In this document: one piece after another, positions 26,259-35,621 of the stretch
How the letters are laid out: each line of letters opens with the position of its first letter
Numbering within the stretch: the stretch's first letter is position 1
NCBI RefSeq assembly: GCF_023703775.1
Contig: NZ_CP098514.1
Span: 1,240,001-1,304,000, forward strand
Length of the DNA: 64,000 bases
Direction: 5' to 3'
From: Haloplanus sp. GDY1
GTDB taxonomy: Archaea; Halobacteriota; Halobacteria; Halobacteriales; Haloferacaceae
Made by a program: the position numbers and the translations under genes
Notes under the pieces: generated by a model
What the model was told of the DNA's origin: nothing
What the model saw: the letters and a program-made list of their open reading frames with translations, nothing else
The model's database searches: none

Positions 26259-27830
26259 ATGACGGACGAACCGATACGCGGCGGGTACGTCGACGGCGAC
26301 TGGATCGGGGCCGAGAACCGGGAGACGTTCGCGAGCGCGAACCCGGCGACGGGCGAGACGATCGCGACCGTCGCGACGGCGACGGCGACGGACGTGGCCG
26401 CGGCGGTGAGCGCAGCCGAGACCGCCCAACCGGCGTGGCGCGATCGGTCGTACGTCGACCGCGCGCGCTACCTGTGGGCGGTCCACGACCGCCTCCGCGA
26501 GCGCAAGGCCGAACTCGGCGAACTCGTCACCCGGGAGTGTGGCAAGGAGATCGACGAGGGACTGGCCGACGTCGAGGAGGCCATCCACATGGTCGAGTGG
26601 GCGGCCGGCAACGCCCGCCACCCCCACGGCGACGTGGTGCCGAGCGAACTCCCGGGCCGGGACGCGTACATGCGGCGCCGACCCCGCGGCGTCGTCGGCT
26701 CCATCACCCCCTGGAACTTCCCGATTGCCATCCCCTTCTGGCACGTCGCGGTGACGCTCGTCGAGGGGAACACGGTGGTCTGGAAGCCCGCGGAGCAGAC
26801 GCCCCGGTGTGGCGAGGTCGTCGCGGAACTGTTCGCGGCGGCCGGGATCCCGGACGGCGTCTTCAACCTCGTGCAGGGCGCCGCCGAGACGGGGCGGGCC
26901 GTCGTCGAGGACGACCGGGTCGACACCGTCCTCTTCACCGGGTCGGCGGCGGTCGGCCACGACATCGACGCGACGCTCGGGGGCGTCGCCGGCCGGGACT
27001 GCAGTCTGGAGATGGGCGGGAAAAACGCCGTCGTCGTGACCGACCGCGCGGACCTCGACGTCGCGCTCAACGCGGCGGTGCTGTCGGCGTTCAAGACCAC
27101 GGGCCAGCGCTGCGTCTCCGCGGAGCGCCTGATCGTCCACGAGGACGTCTACGACGAGTTCCGCGACCGCTTCGTCGACGCCGCCTCGCGGGTCGCGGTC
27201 GGCGACCCCCTCGACGAGGGGACGTTCATGGGGCCGCTGATCGACGAGTCGGCCGTCGAGAAGTTCCACGAGTACAACGCCCTCGCCCGCGAGGAGGGAG
27301 CGACGGTCCTCGTCGACCGCGCGACCCTCGACGGCGCGGAGGCGGGGTCGGGAGGGAGCCGTGGGGCGTCCGGCGACGCCGACGCGGTGCCGGCGGGCCA
27401 CGAGGCCGGCCACTGGGTCGGCCCGTTCGTCTACGAACTCCCCTTCGACCCCGAGAGTCGCGTCCTGAGCGAGGAGGTGTTCGGCCCACACGTCGCCCTG
27501 ATCCCCTACAGCGGCGGCATCGAGCGCGCGGTCGAGATTCACGACGCCGTCGACTACGGCCTCGCGGGCGCCGTCGTCAGCGAGGACTACCGACAGCTCA
27601 ACTACTACCGGGATCACGCGACGGCGGGGCTGGCCTACGCGAACCTGCCCTGCATCGGCGCCGAGGTGCAACTCCCCTTCGGCGGCCTCGGCAAGTCGGG
27701 GAAGGGGTCGCCGTCCGCCCGCGAGGTGATCGAGGCGGTCACCGAGCGCACGGCGTGGACGGTGAACAACGACCCGGAGGTGTCGCTGGCACAGGGGCTG
27801 TCGGCCGACCTCCGGTTCGAGGAGGAGTGA
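26259..27830 (+). CDS. Delta-1-pyrroline-5-carboxylate dehydrogenase
   Basis: A 523-residue NAD(P)-dependent aldehyde dehydrogenase. GSITPWNFP (about 147-155) binds the cofactor, the general base is the glutamate in LEMGGKN (about 250) and the nucleophile is the cysteine in TTGQRCVS (about 286). FGPHVALIPY and LPFGGLGKSGKG complete the family pattern. Assigned to P5C oxidation because proline dehydrogenase is immediately upstream; by sequence alone another semialdehyde is possible. A low-complexity Gly/Ser/Ala insert of about 25 residues (around 360-385) interrupts a normally compact region. Confidence 0.88.
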   Translation: MTDEPIRGGYVDGDWIGAENRETFASANPATGETIATVATATATDVAAAVSAAETAQPAWRDRSYVDRARYLWAVHDRLRERKAELGELVTRECGKEIDEGLADVEEAIHMVEWAAGNARHPHGDVVPSELPGRDAYMRRRPRGVVGSITPWNFPIAIPFWHVAVTLVEGNTVVWKPAEQTPRCGEVVAELFAAAGIPDGVFNLVQGAAETGRAVVEDDRVDTVLFTGSAAVGHDIDATLGGVAGRDCSLEMGGKNAVVVTDRADLDVALNAAVLSAFKTTGQRCVSAERLIVHEDVYDEFRDRFVDAASRVAVGDPLDEGTFMGPLIDESAVEKFHEYNALAREEGATVLVDRATLDGAEAGSGGSRGASGDADAVPAGHEAGHWVGPFVYELPFDPESRVLSEEVFGPHVALIPYSGGIERAVEIHDAVDYGLAGAVVSEDYRQLNYYRDHATAGLAYANLPCIGAEVQLPFGGLGKSGKGSPSAREVIEAVTERTAWTVNNDPEVSLAQGLSADLRFEEE

Positions 27831-27910
27831 TACGGGTTATTGGAAGCCAGTACCGGTGGGTCGCCGGATCGTCTCGGCGGCCCACCGGTAGACAGTTACA
27901 ATAAGCCGTA
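27831..27910. repeat. Nested 80-base imperfect palindrome
   Basis: Begins at the base after the aldehyde dehydrogenase stop codon. Outer arms: tacgggttattg (27831-27842) and caataagccgta (27899-27910), 11 of 12 complementary. Inner arms: taccggtgggtcgcc (27851-27865) and ggcggcccaccggta (27876-27890), 14 of 15 complementary with the one mismatch a G-U wobble; the loop is 10 bases. Both inner spacers are exactly 8 bases, so the whole unit is symmetrical. TGA flanks both sides. It may be a bidirectional terminator hairpin or a miniature mobile-element remnant. The MBF1 TATA box follows 13 bases later. Confidence 0.6.
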
Positions 27911-27922
27911 TGAGGGCAGGGA

Positions 27923-27931
27923 GTTAAAATA
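27923..27931 (+). promoter_or_regulatory. TATA box of MBF1 gene
   Basis: The sequence gttaaaata is centred about 27 bases before the ATG at 27954, predicting a leaderless transcript. Confidence 0.55.
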
Positions 27932-27953
27932 GGACGACCCGGTACACCGGGGT

Positions 27954-28487
27954 ATGGCGAAGTATTCCACGGGCTCCGGCGGGGGCGGTGACGACGGCGA
28001 CGCCTGCGAACTCTGCGGTCGCGAGACGTCGTCGCTCGAACGCGCGAACGTCGCGGGCGCGAGCCTGCTGGTCTGCTCGGAGTGTGCGCCACACGGCGAA
28101 TCGAGCGGGGGGCGCGGGTCGGAGTCGGGATCCGGATCGGGATCCGGATCACGGACCGACGCCGACGAACCCAGCCGCCGGAAGCGCGCGGCCCGGAACA
28201 CCGCCCGCATCTACGACGCCTCCCGGGGCGACACGAAACGCTGGGAGGAGGAGGGCACCGACTACGAGGCCGACCGCCTGCCCTACCTCGTCTCGGGCTA
28301 CGGCGAGCGCGTCGAGACGGCCCGACAGGACGCCGGCCTCACCGTCGAGGAGCTCGCCGCCGAACTCGACGCCGACGAGGACGACGTCCTCGCCCTCGAA
28401 CAGGGGCGAGCGACGCGTGCCGGCGTCGGCGGGTCGCTCGTCCGCGCCGTCGAGGAACGCCTCGGGATCGAACTGGTCGACGAGTAG
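27954..28487 (+). CDS. mbf1: Multiprotein bridging factor 1-like regulator
   Basis: A 177-residue archaeal MBF1: an N-terminal zinc ribbon (CELCG at about 18-22 and CSEC at about 41-44), a Ser/Gly linker, and a C-terminal Cro/C1-type helix-turn-helix (YGERVETARQDAGLTVEELAAEL and onward, about 115-170). MBF1 links gene-specific factors to TBP and binds the ribosome in archaea. The linker is coded by two perfect copies of a 12-base unit (28127-28150), giving a Gly-Ser repeat that may vary in length between strains. Confidence 0.88.
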   Translation: MAKYSTGSGGGGDDGDACELCGRETSSLERANVAGASLLVCSECAPHGESSGGRGSESGSGSGSGSRTDADEPSRRKRAARNTARIYDASRGDTKRWEEEGTDYEADRLPYLVSGYGERVETARQDAGLTVEELAAELDADEDDVLALEQGRATRAGVGGSLVRAVEERLGIELVDE

Positions 28488-28528
28488 GAGCCGAACGGAT
28501 TTATGCGCCGGGCGCCCGACCCACGTCC

Positions 28529-29716
28529 ATGCAGACGCGCGCTCCTGCCGACCCCGACGTACGGGAGTTCGAGGCGACGGTTCGCGGCGTCGACGGCCGC
28601 GACGTGACCCTCGACCGGACGTACTTCTACGCCGAGAGCGGCGGTCAGCCCGCCGACCGCGGCACGCTCGCCGGCGTCCCCGTCGCCGACGTGCAGGCCG
28701 ACGGGGACGCCGTGGTCCACACCCTCGCGGCGGACGCCGACCTCGCCCCCGGCGACGAGGTGGTCGGCGTGATCGACGACGACTTCCGCACCTACTGCAC
28801 CCGCGCCCACACGGCCAGTCACCTGCTGTACGGCGCCGGCCGACGGCTCCTCGACGACCTGGGGTACGGCGGGTTCGGCATCGACGCCGAGAAGGTCCGC
28901 GTCGACTTCGCCACCTCGACCGACGTCGACGACGCGGTGCTGGTGGAACTCGAACGGCTCACCAATCGGGCGGTGTGGGACTCCCGTCCCGTCTCGTGGG
29001 AACGGGTCCCCGTCGACGAGGCCCGCGCCCGCGAGGACGTGGCGTTCAACACGAAGACCGAGGAGGGCGTGATGGCCGGAGCGGACACGGTTCGCCTCGT
29101 CGAAATCGAGGACTGGGACGTCGCGGCCTGTGGCGGCACGCACGTCGGGAACACCCGCGAGATCGGGCCGGTCGAGGTCCTGGAGCGCTCGAATCCCGGC
29201 GAGGGGCTCACCCGCGTCGAGTTCGCCGTCGGACCCGCGGCCATCGACCGCCGGGCGACGGTTCGGGGCGCCGCCCTGGACGCCGCCCGCGAACTCGGGA
29301 CGGGGGTCGCCGACCTGGACGACGCGGTGCGTGCCCTGGTGGCCGAACGCGACGACGCCGAGGCGGCGGCCAGCGAGTACAAGGCCGAGGTACTCGGCGC
29401 ACGCCTGTCGGCGCTCCCGACGGTCGAGCGAAACGGCGCGGTCTGGCGGGTGGGCACCGTCGCCGGCTTCGGCCCCAACGAGGTGGGCGAGGCGGCGAAA
29501 GAGCGGGTCGGCGACGGCGCCGACGTCGTCGCGGTCGTCGGCGACTCCGAGTCGCCGTACGTGGTCGTCGCGACGACGGGCGAGGTGGACGCCGGCGACG
29601 CCGTCGGCGAAGTGACCGACCGGTTCGGCGGCGGCGGTGGCGGCGGGCCGACCTTCGCACAGGGCGGCGGCCTCGACGCCGACCCCGAGGACGTCGTCGA
29701 GTCGCTGCGAGGCTAG
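28529..29716 (+). CDS. AlaX-L type alanyl-tRNA editing protein
   Basis: A 395-residue stand-alone editing protein that hydrolyses mischarged Ser- or Gly-tRNA(Ala). The editing site has the zinc ligands H94 and H98 (HTASH) and C201 and H205 (CGGTH). TYFYAESGGQPADRG at 31-45 is the standard N-terminal block. The C terminus has the glycine-rich DHHA1/C-Ala signature FGGGGGGGPTFAQGGG, so this is the long AlaX form. ATG at 28529 follows an AT-rich element (ggatttatg). Its TAG stop shares a CTAG with the convergent surface-protein gene. Confidence 0.9.
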   Translation: MQTRAPADPDVREFEATVRGVDGRDVTLDRTYFYAESGGQPADRGTLAGVPVADVQADGDAVVHTLAADADLAPGDEVVGVIDDDFRTYCTRAHTASHLLYGAGRRLLDDLGYGGFGIDAEKVRVDFATSTDVDDAVLVELERLTNRAVWDSRPVSWERVPVDEARAREDVAFNTKTEEGVMAGADTVRLVEIEDWDVAACGGTHVGNTREIGPVEVLERSNPGEGLTRVEFAVGPAAIDRRATVRGAALDAARELGTGVADLDDAVRALVAERDDAEAAASEYKAEVLGARLSALPTVERNGAVWRVGTVAGFGPNEVGEAAKERVGDGADVVAVVGDSESPYVVVATTGEVDAGDAVGEVTDRFGGGGGGGPTFAQGGGLDADPEDVVESLRG

Positions 29717-30942
29717 CGACGGCCGAGCAGGAATCCGGCAGCGATCACCGCCAGGGCCGCGAGCGCGGCCGTGAACCCGGGACCGCCGGCGCCCGTTCCG
29801 GTGGGCGTCTCGGTGGCCGCGTCGGTCGCCGTCGGCGTCGGGTCGGCGGTCGGCGTCACCCCGTCGCCGGCCGCGATGGCCTCGACCGTCACCGCGTTCG
29901 ACGTGACGCTCCCGCGCGACGCCCGGAGGGTGTGTTCGCCGGGGTCGTCGATCCGCACCGCGAGCTCCCCCTCCGCGTCCGTGGTGCCGACGCGCTCCCC
30001 GTCGAGCGTGACGGTCACGCCCGACGCGGGTTCGCCGTAGGCGTTCGTCACCGTCACGACGGCTCGCGTGCCGGCCACGATGCGGTCGTTGGTCAGACTC
30101 GCCGTGAGGTCGGGGGTTCGCGAGACGTCGGCCGTGAAGGTGGCGTTCTCCTCGCCGACCGTCAGGTCGCGCGTGACGGTCCGGTAGCCGTCCTTCGTGA
30201 CCCGGAGGGTGGTCGGCGTGTTGACGGGCACCTCCAGGGTGACGTTCCCGTCGGCGTCGGTGCGCCCGTCACCGACCCCCTCCATCGTGACCAGCGCGTC
30301 GCCGACGGGCCGTCCCGGATCGAAGTGGGGGTCCTCGACGCTCACCGTCACCGACACCGACCCGGGCCGCAGCGCCACCCGGTTCGTGATGTCGCCATCG
30401 ATGCGGATCGGCTTCCGCCGCACGTAGTATCCCGGTTTGGTGACGGTGATCGTGTAGTCGCCCGCACGCAACACGCCGGTCTCGAAGACGCCGTTCTCGC
30501 CGGTCGTCCCGGTCGAGACGTCCAGTCCGCCACGCTCGATCAGGACCGAGGCGTCGGCGATGGGGCCGTCGGGCCCGGCGACGTCGAGGCGGAGCGTGCT
30601 CTTCCGGAACACCGTCACCGACACCTCGCGCTCGGACGCCGACTCGACGACGTACGGCGAGTCGCGGAGGTACCGCGGATGGGTCACCGTGATCTCGACC
30701 CGGGCACCGTCGGGGACGTCCACGAACGCCTTGCCGTTGCCCGCGGTGGTGGCCGTCGTCGATCCGCCGGACCACGCCACGTCGAGGTCGGCGTCGCCGA
30801 TCGGGTCGCCGGCCTCGTTGCTGACCGCGACGGTGAGCGTGACCGTCCCGCCGTCGGACTGGGCGCCGACGGGGGCGACGGCCGCTGGAGCGACGAGCGA
30901 GAGGATCAGAGCGACACACAGCACTACGGGGGGACGTGTCAT
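29713..30942 (-). CDS. PGF-CTERM surface protein with Ig-like/CNA-B repeats
   Basis: A 409-residue exported protein. Residues 1-28 are a Sec signal (MTRPPVVLCVALILSLVAP, then AQS). The mature chain has about four beta-sandwich repeats of the carboxypeptidase-regulatory/CNA-B kind (for example DGPIADASVLIERGG and GEPASGVTVTLDGERVG), then a Thr/Pro-rich stalk and a C-terminal PGF signal at 388-390, a hydrophobic helix and GRR. Proteins with PGF-CTERM are cut by archaeosortase A and attached to membrane lipid. It probably serves as a cell-wall spacer or adhesion protein. A TATA-like ctatttac lies about 25 bases upstream. Confidence 0.85.
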   Translation of the reverse strand: MTRPPVVLCVALILSLVAPAAVAPVGAQSDGGTVTLTVAVSNEAGDPIGDADLDVAWSGGSTTATTAGNGKAFVDVPDGARVEITVTHPRYLRDSPYVVESASEREVSVTVFRKSTLRLDVAGPDGPIADASVLIERGGLDVSTGTTGENGVFETGVLRAGDYTITVTKPGYYVRRKPIRIDGDITNRVALRPGSVSVTVSVEDPHFDPGRPVGDALVTMEGVGDGRTDADGNVTLEVPVNTPTTLRVTKDGYRTVTRDLTVGEENATFTADVSRTPDLTASLTNDRIVAGTRAVVTVTNAYGEPASGVTVTLDGERVGTTDAEGELAVRIDDPGEHTLRASRGSVTSNAVTVEAIAAGDGVTPTADPTPTATDAATETPTGTGAGGPGFTAALAALAVIAAGFLLGRR

Positions 30943-31056
30943 GGGAGGGCGTACGGCGTCGTCCAGTAAATAGCTCGTGGCGCTCGTCGGGAGTCTCGGC
31001 AGTCGGCGGCGGCGCTCGCGTCACTGCGGGACGCCGCCGGCAGTTGCGAACGCCGC

Positions 31057-31710
31057 TCAGTCGTCGGCGTGGTCGCCGGGACGACCGCTCCCGTCACAGA
31101 CGATCCGGTCGATGTCCCCGGCTCCGTCCCCGGCCCCGACCCCCTGTCCCGTGCTCTCGTCGACCGGATGGGTCGTGCCGACGGGACGGGCGGGGTTCCC
31201 GACGACCGTGGTGCCGGGATCGACGGGGTCGACGACGGCGGCGGCGCCGCCCACGGTCGCGCCGTCGCCGACCTCGATCGGCCCGAGGACGGTGGCGTTG
31301 GCGCCGAGCATCACGTCGTCGCCGACGGTCGGGTGGCGCTTGCCGTCGGTCGGGCGGCGGTTGCCGAGGGTGACGCCGTGGTAGATGAGTACGTCGTCGC
31401 CGACCTCGGCGGTGGATCCGACGACCACGCCGATGCCGTGATCGATCACGACCCGCCGGCCGACGTCCGCGGCGGGGTGGATCTCCACGCCGGTCGTCAG
31501 CCGGGCGACCTGCGAGAGCAGGCGGGCGATGACGGTGTGACCGCCCGCCCAGCACAGGTGGGCGATCCGGTAGATCCACAGCGCGTGCAGGCCGGGATAG
31601 CAGGTCAACAGGACGAGCAGGCTGCCGGCCGCGGGGTCGCGTTCGCGGAACGCCCCCAGGTCCTCGCGGACCCGCCGGCGCGCCGCGGCGAGGAGGTCCA
31701 GGCTACGCAT
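31057..31710 (-). CDS. cysE: Serine O-acetyltransferase
   Basis: A 217-residue left-handed beta-helix acetyltransferase making O-acetylserine for cysteine synthesis. The N-terminal helical part has RDPAAGSLLVLLTCYPGLHA (about 24-43), and the hexapeptide repeats include TGVEIHPAADVGRRVVIDHG, GDDVLIYHGVTLGNRR and KRHPTVGDDVMLGANATVLG with the catalytic histidines in IDHG and YHGV. The C-terminal 45 residues are an acidic Gly-rich tail not usual in bacterial CysE. No cysteine synthase gene is adjacent. Confidence 0.9.
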   Translation of the reverse strand: MRSLDLLAAARRRVREDLGAFRERDPAAGSLLVLLTCYPGLHALWIYRIAHLCWAGGHTVIARLLSQVARLTTGVEIHPAADVGRRVVIDHGIGVVVGSTAEVGDDVLIYHGVTLGNRRPTDGKRHPTVGDDVMLGANATVLGPIEVGDGATVGGAAAVVDPVDPGTTVVGNPARPVGTTHPVDESTGQGVGAGDGAGDIDRIVCDGSGRPGDHADD

Positions 31711-31995
31711 GGCTGCCGGACCATCCCCGGTCGCCCGTGGCGACAGGCGGACGCGTTTGGGCCGGGGTGCGGGCGGACGGGTCCGTCGGCCGGGAGGAGC
31801 GGCAGGGACGGCACCTCGCGAGCGACGGCGGGCGCTCGAAGGCGATCCGGTGTCCGGAGTGACCGACGGTCGTCGGCATGGCTCCGCGTATTCGGCACGG
31901 TCGGAAAAGGGTTCTGACGAACCTCATCGGCGCCGGCCCCCGGTCCGACGCTCGCGACCGAAGGCCCCATTATCCGCGCCCGCCTACGCCGCGGC

Positions 31996-32526
31996 GTGAA
32001 CACCCGCATCGACGACCACGACGCCGTCGTGTACGACCTCGACGGGACGCTGGTCACGCTGGCGGTGGACTGGCGAGCCGCCGCCGAGGAGGCGACGGCG
32101 GCCTTCGCCGACGCGGGCGTCGACGCCGACGCCGACCTCTGGTCGCTGCTGGAGCGGGCGCCCGAGTACGGCCTCGCCGACGAACTGGAGTCGATCCTCG
32201 CCGCCCACGAGCGTCGGGGCGCCGAGCGATCGATCCGCCTCCCGCGTGCCGACGCCCTCCCTCACGACCGGCCGGTCGGCGTCTGCTCGCTCAACGCCGA
32301 GTCGGCCTGTCGGCTGGCGCTGGAGCGACACGGCCTGCGCTCCCACGTCGGCGCCGTGGTCGGCCGGGACTCGGTGGCGACGCACAAACCCGACCCCGAG
32401 CCGTTGCTGACGACCATCGAGCGCATCGGTGCCGACCCCGGATCGACGGTGTTCGTCGGCGACTCGGAGCGCGACGCCGTGACCGCCGAGCGGGCGGGCG
32501 TGGCGTTCGAGTGGGTCGACGGGTGA
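31996..32526 (+). CDS. HAD-superfamily phosphatase (phosphoglycolate phosphatase-like)
   Basis: A 176-residue HAD hydrolase: nucleophile D14 and acid D16 in DLDGTLV, motif II CSLNAES, lysine in THKPDPEPL and motif IV VGDSERD. The cap is short. The start is GTG at 31996, about 25 bases after an attat TATA-like element, i.e. leaderless. Such small HAD enzymes often remove phosphate from phosphoglycolate or sugar phosphates; substrate unknown. It ends 13 bases before a convergent secreted-protein gene. Confidence 0.85.
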   Translation: MNTRIDDHDAVVYDLDGTLVTLAVDWRAAAEEATAAFADAGVDADADLWSLLERAPEYGLADELESILAAHERRGAERSIRLPRADALPHDRPVGVCSLNAESACRLALERHGLRSHVGAVVGRDSVATHKPDPEPLLTTIERIGADPGSTVFVGDSERDAVTAERAGVAFEWVDG

Positions 32527-32539
32527 CACCCGTCCCGCG

Positions 32540-32959
32540 TCAACACTCGCGTTGCAGGAACTCGACGGACGGGTCGCGGGTGACGAGGACGATCAACCGC
32601 TGGTGGTGACAGCCGGCCGGCGTCCACGTCGTCGAGGCGGGACCCACGGGCGCTGATCGGCCCGGGATAGTCACCGCGACCTCCACCCCGTAGGTGCCGG
32701 TCCGGACGGCGTTCGTCTCCACGGCGCGGTAGTGGTCCGTCGGGAACAGCCGGGTGTCGTTCTCGTAGACGACGGTCCGCCCGGCGAGGGGGCCACCGTC
32801 CGAGCGGACGACCGTCCGGACCCGAACCTCCTCGTCGAGTTCGTTCGCCCACTCGATCGAGCCGTACCCGGACTCGGTCGCCGCGTCGCCGGCGTACGTC
32901 ACGCCGCCGCCGACGAGCGCGCCGCCGACCGCCGCGAGAAGCGTCCGTCGTGTCGGCAT
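32540..32959 (-). CDS. Tat-exported hypothetical protein
   Basis: A 139-residue protein with a twin-arginine signal (TRRTLLAAVGGALVGGG, residues 3-19) and a mature domain rich in beta strands (SGYGSIEWANELDEEVRVRT, then YGVEVAVTIPG) ending in a His-His and a C-terminal cysteine (CHHQRLIV and QREC), possibly a disulfide. This resembles small Tat-exported haloarchaeal proteins of unknown role. No domain assignment. Confidence 0.65.
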   Translation of the reverse strand: MPTRRTLLAAVGGALVGGGVTYAGDAATESGYGSIEWANELDEEVRVRTVVRSDGGPLAGRTVVYENDTRLFPTDHYRAVETNAVRTGTYGVEVAVTIPGRSAPVGPASTTWTPAGCHHQRLIVLVTRDPSVEFLQREC

Positions 32960-33061
32960 GCGTCACGACGGGAGGCGCCCCGACCGATAAGCGTGTCCGT
33001 GTCACGTCGTGTCCCCGGCGCCGCGGACCCACGCACTTTTTATCACCCCGGCGTGTAGAGG

Positions 33062-33209
33062 CCGTTACCAGCGACCCGCGGGCAAGTGTGGCAGCGGCCA
33101 CACGGCGGGGACCAGCGACCGACGTGCTGCAAGACGCCGGGGCCGGTGGCCCCCGAGGACGGGATTTGCATGAGCAACTTGCCACGACTGTGGCGTTTCA
33201 ATGCTAACA
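33062..33209 (+). promoter_or_regulatory. Structured 5' leader of RNase J mRNA
   Basis: A TATA box ctttttatc (about 33035-33043) predicts transcription from about 33062, leaving a leader of about 148 bases, unusually long for this organism. It can fold into several helices: ggcaa (33081-33085) with ttgcc (33179-33183) as a closing stem; hairpin gtgtggc/gccacac (33086-33092/33097-33103, 4-base loop); hairpin ggggcc/ggcccc (33139-33144/33148-33153, 3-base loop). The 10-mer accagcgacc occurs twice (33068 and 33111). Short open frames cross it on both strands but none looks like a protein. A regulatory leader or an RNA gene is possible; no known RNA family was recognised. Confidence 0.45.
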
Positions 33210-34562
33210 ATGGAAATCGAAATCGCAACGATCGGCGGCTACGAGGAAGTCGGGCGGCAGATGACTGCCGTCCGCGCCGGTGACGACGTCGTCGTCTTCG
33301 ACATGGGTCTGAACCTGTCGCAGGTGCTGATCCACGACAACGTCGAAACCGAACAGATGCACAGTCTCGACCTGATCGACATGGGCGCCATCCCCGACGA
33401 CCGGGTGATGAGCGACCTCGAAGGGGACGTCCAGGCGATCGTCCCCACGCACGGTCACCTGGACCACATCGGTGCCATCTCGAAACTCGCCCACCGCTAC
33501 GACGCGCCAGTCGTCGCGACGCCGTTCACCATCGAACTGGTGAAACAGCAGGTCCAGGGCGAGGACAAGTTCAACGTCGGCAACGACCTGGTGAAGATGG
33601 ACGCGGGCGAGACGATGTCCATCGGCGACTCCGGGAAGGTCGACCTCGAGTTCGTCAACGTCACCCACTCCATCATCGACGCGATCAACCCGGTCCTCCA
33701 CACGCCGGAGGGGGCCGTCGTCTACGGCCTCGACAAGCGGATGGACCACACGCCGGTCATCGGCGACCCCATCGACATGGACCGCTTCCGCGAGATCGGC
33801 CGCGAGGGCGAGGGCGTCCTCTGTTACATCGAGGACTGCACCAACGCGGGTCGGAAGGGCCGCACGCCCAGCGAGTCCGTCGCGCGCAAGCACCTCCGTG
33901 ACGTGATGTACTCCATCGAGGACTACGACGGGGGCATCGTCGCCACCACGTTCAGTTCCCACATCGCCCGCGTCACCAGCCTCGTCGAGTTCGCGAAGGA
34001 CATCGGCCGCCAGCCCGTCCTGCTGGGTCGGTCGATGGAGAAGTACTCCGGGACTGCCGAGCGTCTGAACTTCGTCGACTTCCCCGACGACCTGGGGATG
34101 TACGGCCACCGCAAGTCCGTCGACCGGACGTTCAAGCGGATCATGAAGGAGGGCAAGGAGAACTACCTGCCCATCGTCACGGGCCATCAGGGCGAACCGC
34201 GCGCGATGCTGACGCGGATGGGTCGCGGCGAGACGCCGTACGAACTGGAGAACGGCGACAAGGTGCTGTTCTCGGCGCGCGTCATCCCGGAGCCGACCAA
34301 CGAGGGCCAGCGCTACCAGTCCGAGCGCCTGCTCCGCATGCAGGGCGCGCGCATCTACGACGAGATTCACGTCTCCGGCCACCTCCGCGAGGAGGGCCAC
34401 TACGAGATGCTGGACGCCCTGCAGCCCCAGCACGTCATCCCCGCCCACCAGGACCTCGAAGGGTTCGCGCCCTACGTCGACCTGTGTGAGAGCCAGGGCT
34501 ACGCGCTGGGCCGCGACCTGCACGTCACGCGCAACGGGAACATGATCCAGCTGGTGGAATGA
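33210..34562 (+). CDS. rnj: Archaeal ribonuclease J
   Basis: A 450-residue 5'-to-3' exoribonuclease of the beta-CASP metallo-beta-lactamase family. The metal motif is HGHLDH at 81-86 (H81, H83, D85, H86), followed by [11 protein letters not shown], a TTFSSH beta-CASP block, and HVSGHL and HVIPAHQD near the C terminus. It degrades RNAs with 5' monophosphate ends and thus shapes mRNA turnover. The ATG at 33210 is preferred over that at 33201 because the family starts [10 protein letters not shown]. It overlaps idsA by ATGA, a conserved haloarchaeal order. Confidence 0.92.
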   Translation: MEIEIATIGGYEEVGRQMTAVRAGDDVVVFDMGLNLSQVLIHDNVETEQMHSLDLIDMGAIPDDRVMSDLEGDVQAIVPTHGHLDHIGAISKLAHRYDAPVVATPFTIELVKQQVQGEDKFNVGNDLVKMDAGETMSIGDSGKVDLEFVNVTHSIIDAINPVLHTPEGAVVYGLDKRMDHTPVIGDPIDMDRFREIGREGEGVLCYIEDCTNAGRKGRTPSESVARKHLRDVMYSIEDYDGGIVATTFSSHIARVTSLVEFAKDIGRQPVLLGRSMEKYSGTAERLNFVDFPDDLGMYGHRKSVDRTFKRIMKEGKENYLPIVTGHQGEPRAMLTRMGRGETPYELENGDKVLFSARVIPEPTNEGQRYQSERLLRMQGARIYDEIHVSGHLREEGHYEMLDALQPQHVIPAHQDLEGFAPYVDLCESQGYALGRDLHVTRNGNMIQLVE

Positions 34563-35605
34563 CGACCGATTCGGCGGAGGAGCGGGTGCTCGCGGCGGTT
34601 CGCGAGCGCCGCGAGCGGGTCAACGCGGCCCTCGACGAGGACCTCCCACTCGAGGAGCCGGAACGGCTCTGGGAGGCCTCGCGATACCTGCTGAAGGCGG
34701 GGGGCAAGCGCCTCCGGCCGACGGTGTCGCTGCTCGCGGCCGAGGCCATCGCGGACGTCCCCCCACTCTCCGTCGACTACCGACAGTTCCCCGCCCTCGA
34801 CGGCGGGGACGTGGACGTGATGGCGGGCGCACTGAGCCTCGAGATCATCCAGTCGTTCACCCTCATCCACGACGACATCATGGACGACGACGCGCTCAGG
34901 CGCGGCGTTCCCGCCGTCCACAAGGCCTACGACGTTGACACCGCCATCCTGGCGGGGGACACCCTCTACTCGACGGCCTTCGAGATCATGGCGGAGACCG
35001 GTGCGGCGCCGGAGAACGGGCTGGAGGCGATGCGGATGCTCGCGAACACGTGTACGCGCATCTGCGAGGGCCAGGCCCTCGACGTCGAGTTCGAGCGCCG
35101 AACCGAGGTGCTCCCCGAGGAGTACCTCGAGATGGTCGAGTCCAAGACGGCGGTGCTGTACGGCGACGCGGCGGCGACGCCCGCGGTCCTCCTCGACGCC
35201 GACGACGAGGTGGTCGACGCCCTCTACGACTACGGGATCCACTCCGGGTCGGCGTTCCAGATCCAGGACGACGTACTCGATCTGACGGTGCCCTCGGAGC
35301 AGTTGGGCAAGCAGCGCGGCTCCGACCTCGTCGAGAACAAGGAGACGCTCATCACCCTCCACGCCCGCCAGCAAGGCGTCGACGTGGACGGCCTGGTCGA
35401 CGCGGAGGACGCCGAGTCGCTCACCGACGAGGCCGTCGAGGACGCGGTCGCGACGCTCTCGGAGGCCGGAAGCATTCAGTACGCCCGCGAGAAGGCCCGG
35501 TCGCTCGTCGACCGGAGCAAGGCGGACCTCGACGTCCTCCCCGACAACGAGGCGCGGGGGCTGCTGGCCGACCTCTCCGAGTACCTGATCTCGCGGGGGT
35601 ACTGA
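34559..35605 (+). CDS. idsA: Geranyl/farnesyl/geranylgeranyl diphosphate synthase
   Basis: A 348-residue trans-isoprenyl diphosphate synthase supplying C20 (or C25) chains for archaeal ether lipids. [12 protein letters not shown] is at 48-59, the first aspartate-rich motif DDIMDDD starts at D105, and the second, QDDVLD, at D237. The helix before the first motif ([12 protein letters not shown]) determines chain length and has a phenylalanine at position 100, consistent with a short product, but length cannot be stated with certainty. Translation is coupled to rnj by a 4-base overlap. Confidence 0.92.
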   Translation: MTTDSAEERVLAAVRERRERVNAALDEDLPLEEPERLWEASRYLLKAGGKRLRPTVSLLAAEAIADVPPLSVDYRQFPALDGGDVDVMAGALSLEIIQSFTLIHDDIMDDDALRRGVPAVHKAYDVDTAILAGDTLYSTAFEIMAETGAAPENGLEAMRMLANTCTRICEGQALDVEFERRTEVLPEEYLEMVESKTAVLYGDAAATPAVLLDADDEVVDALYDYGIHSGSAFQIQDDVLDLTVPSEQLGKQRGSDLVENKETLITLHARQQGVDVDGLVDAEDAESLTDEAVEDAVATLSEAGSIQYAREKARSLVDRSKADLDVLPDNEARGLLADLSEYLISRGY

Positions 35606-35621
35606 GCCCCCGTTTCGCGTT

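Noticed and set aside
33086-33283. A 65-codon plus-strand frame before RNase J
   Set aside because: It overlaps the RNase J start in another frame, contains the hairpins and is Arg/Asn-rich at the end; treated as leader RNA.
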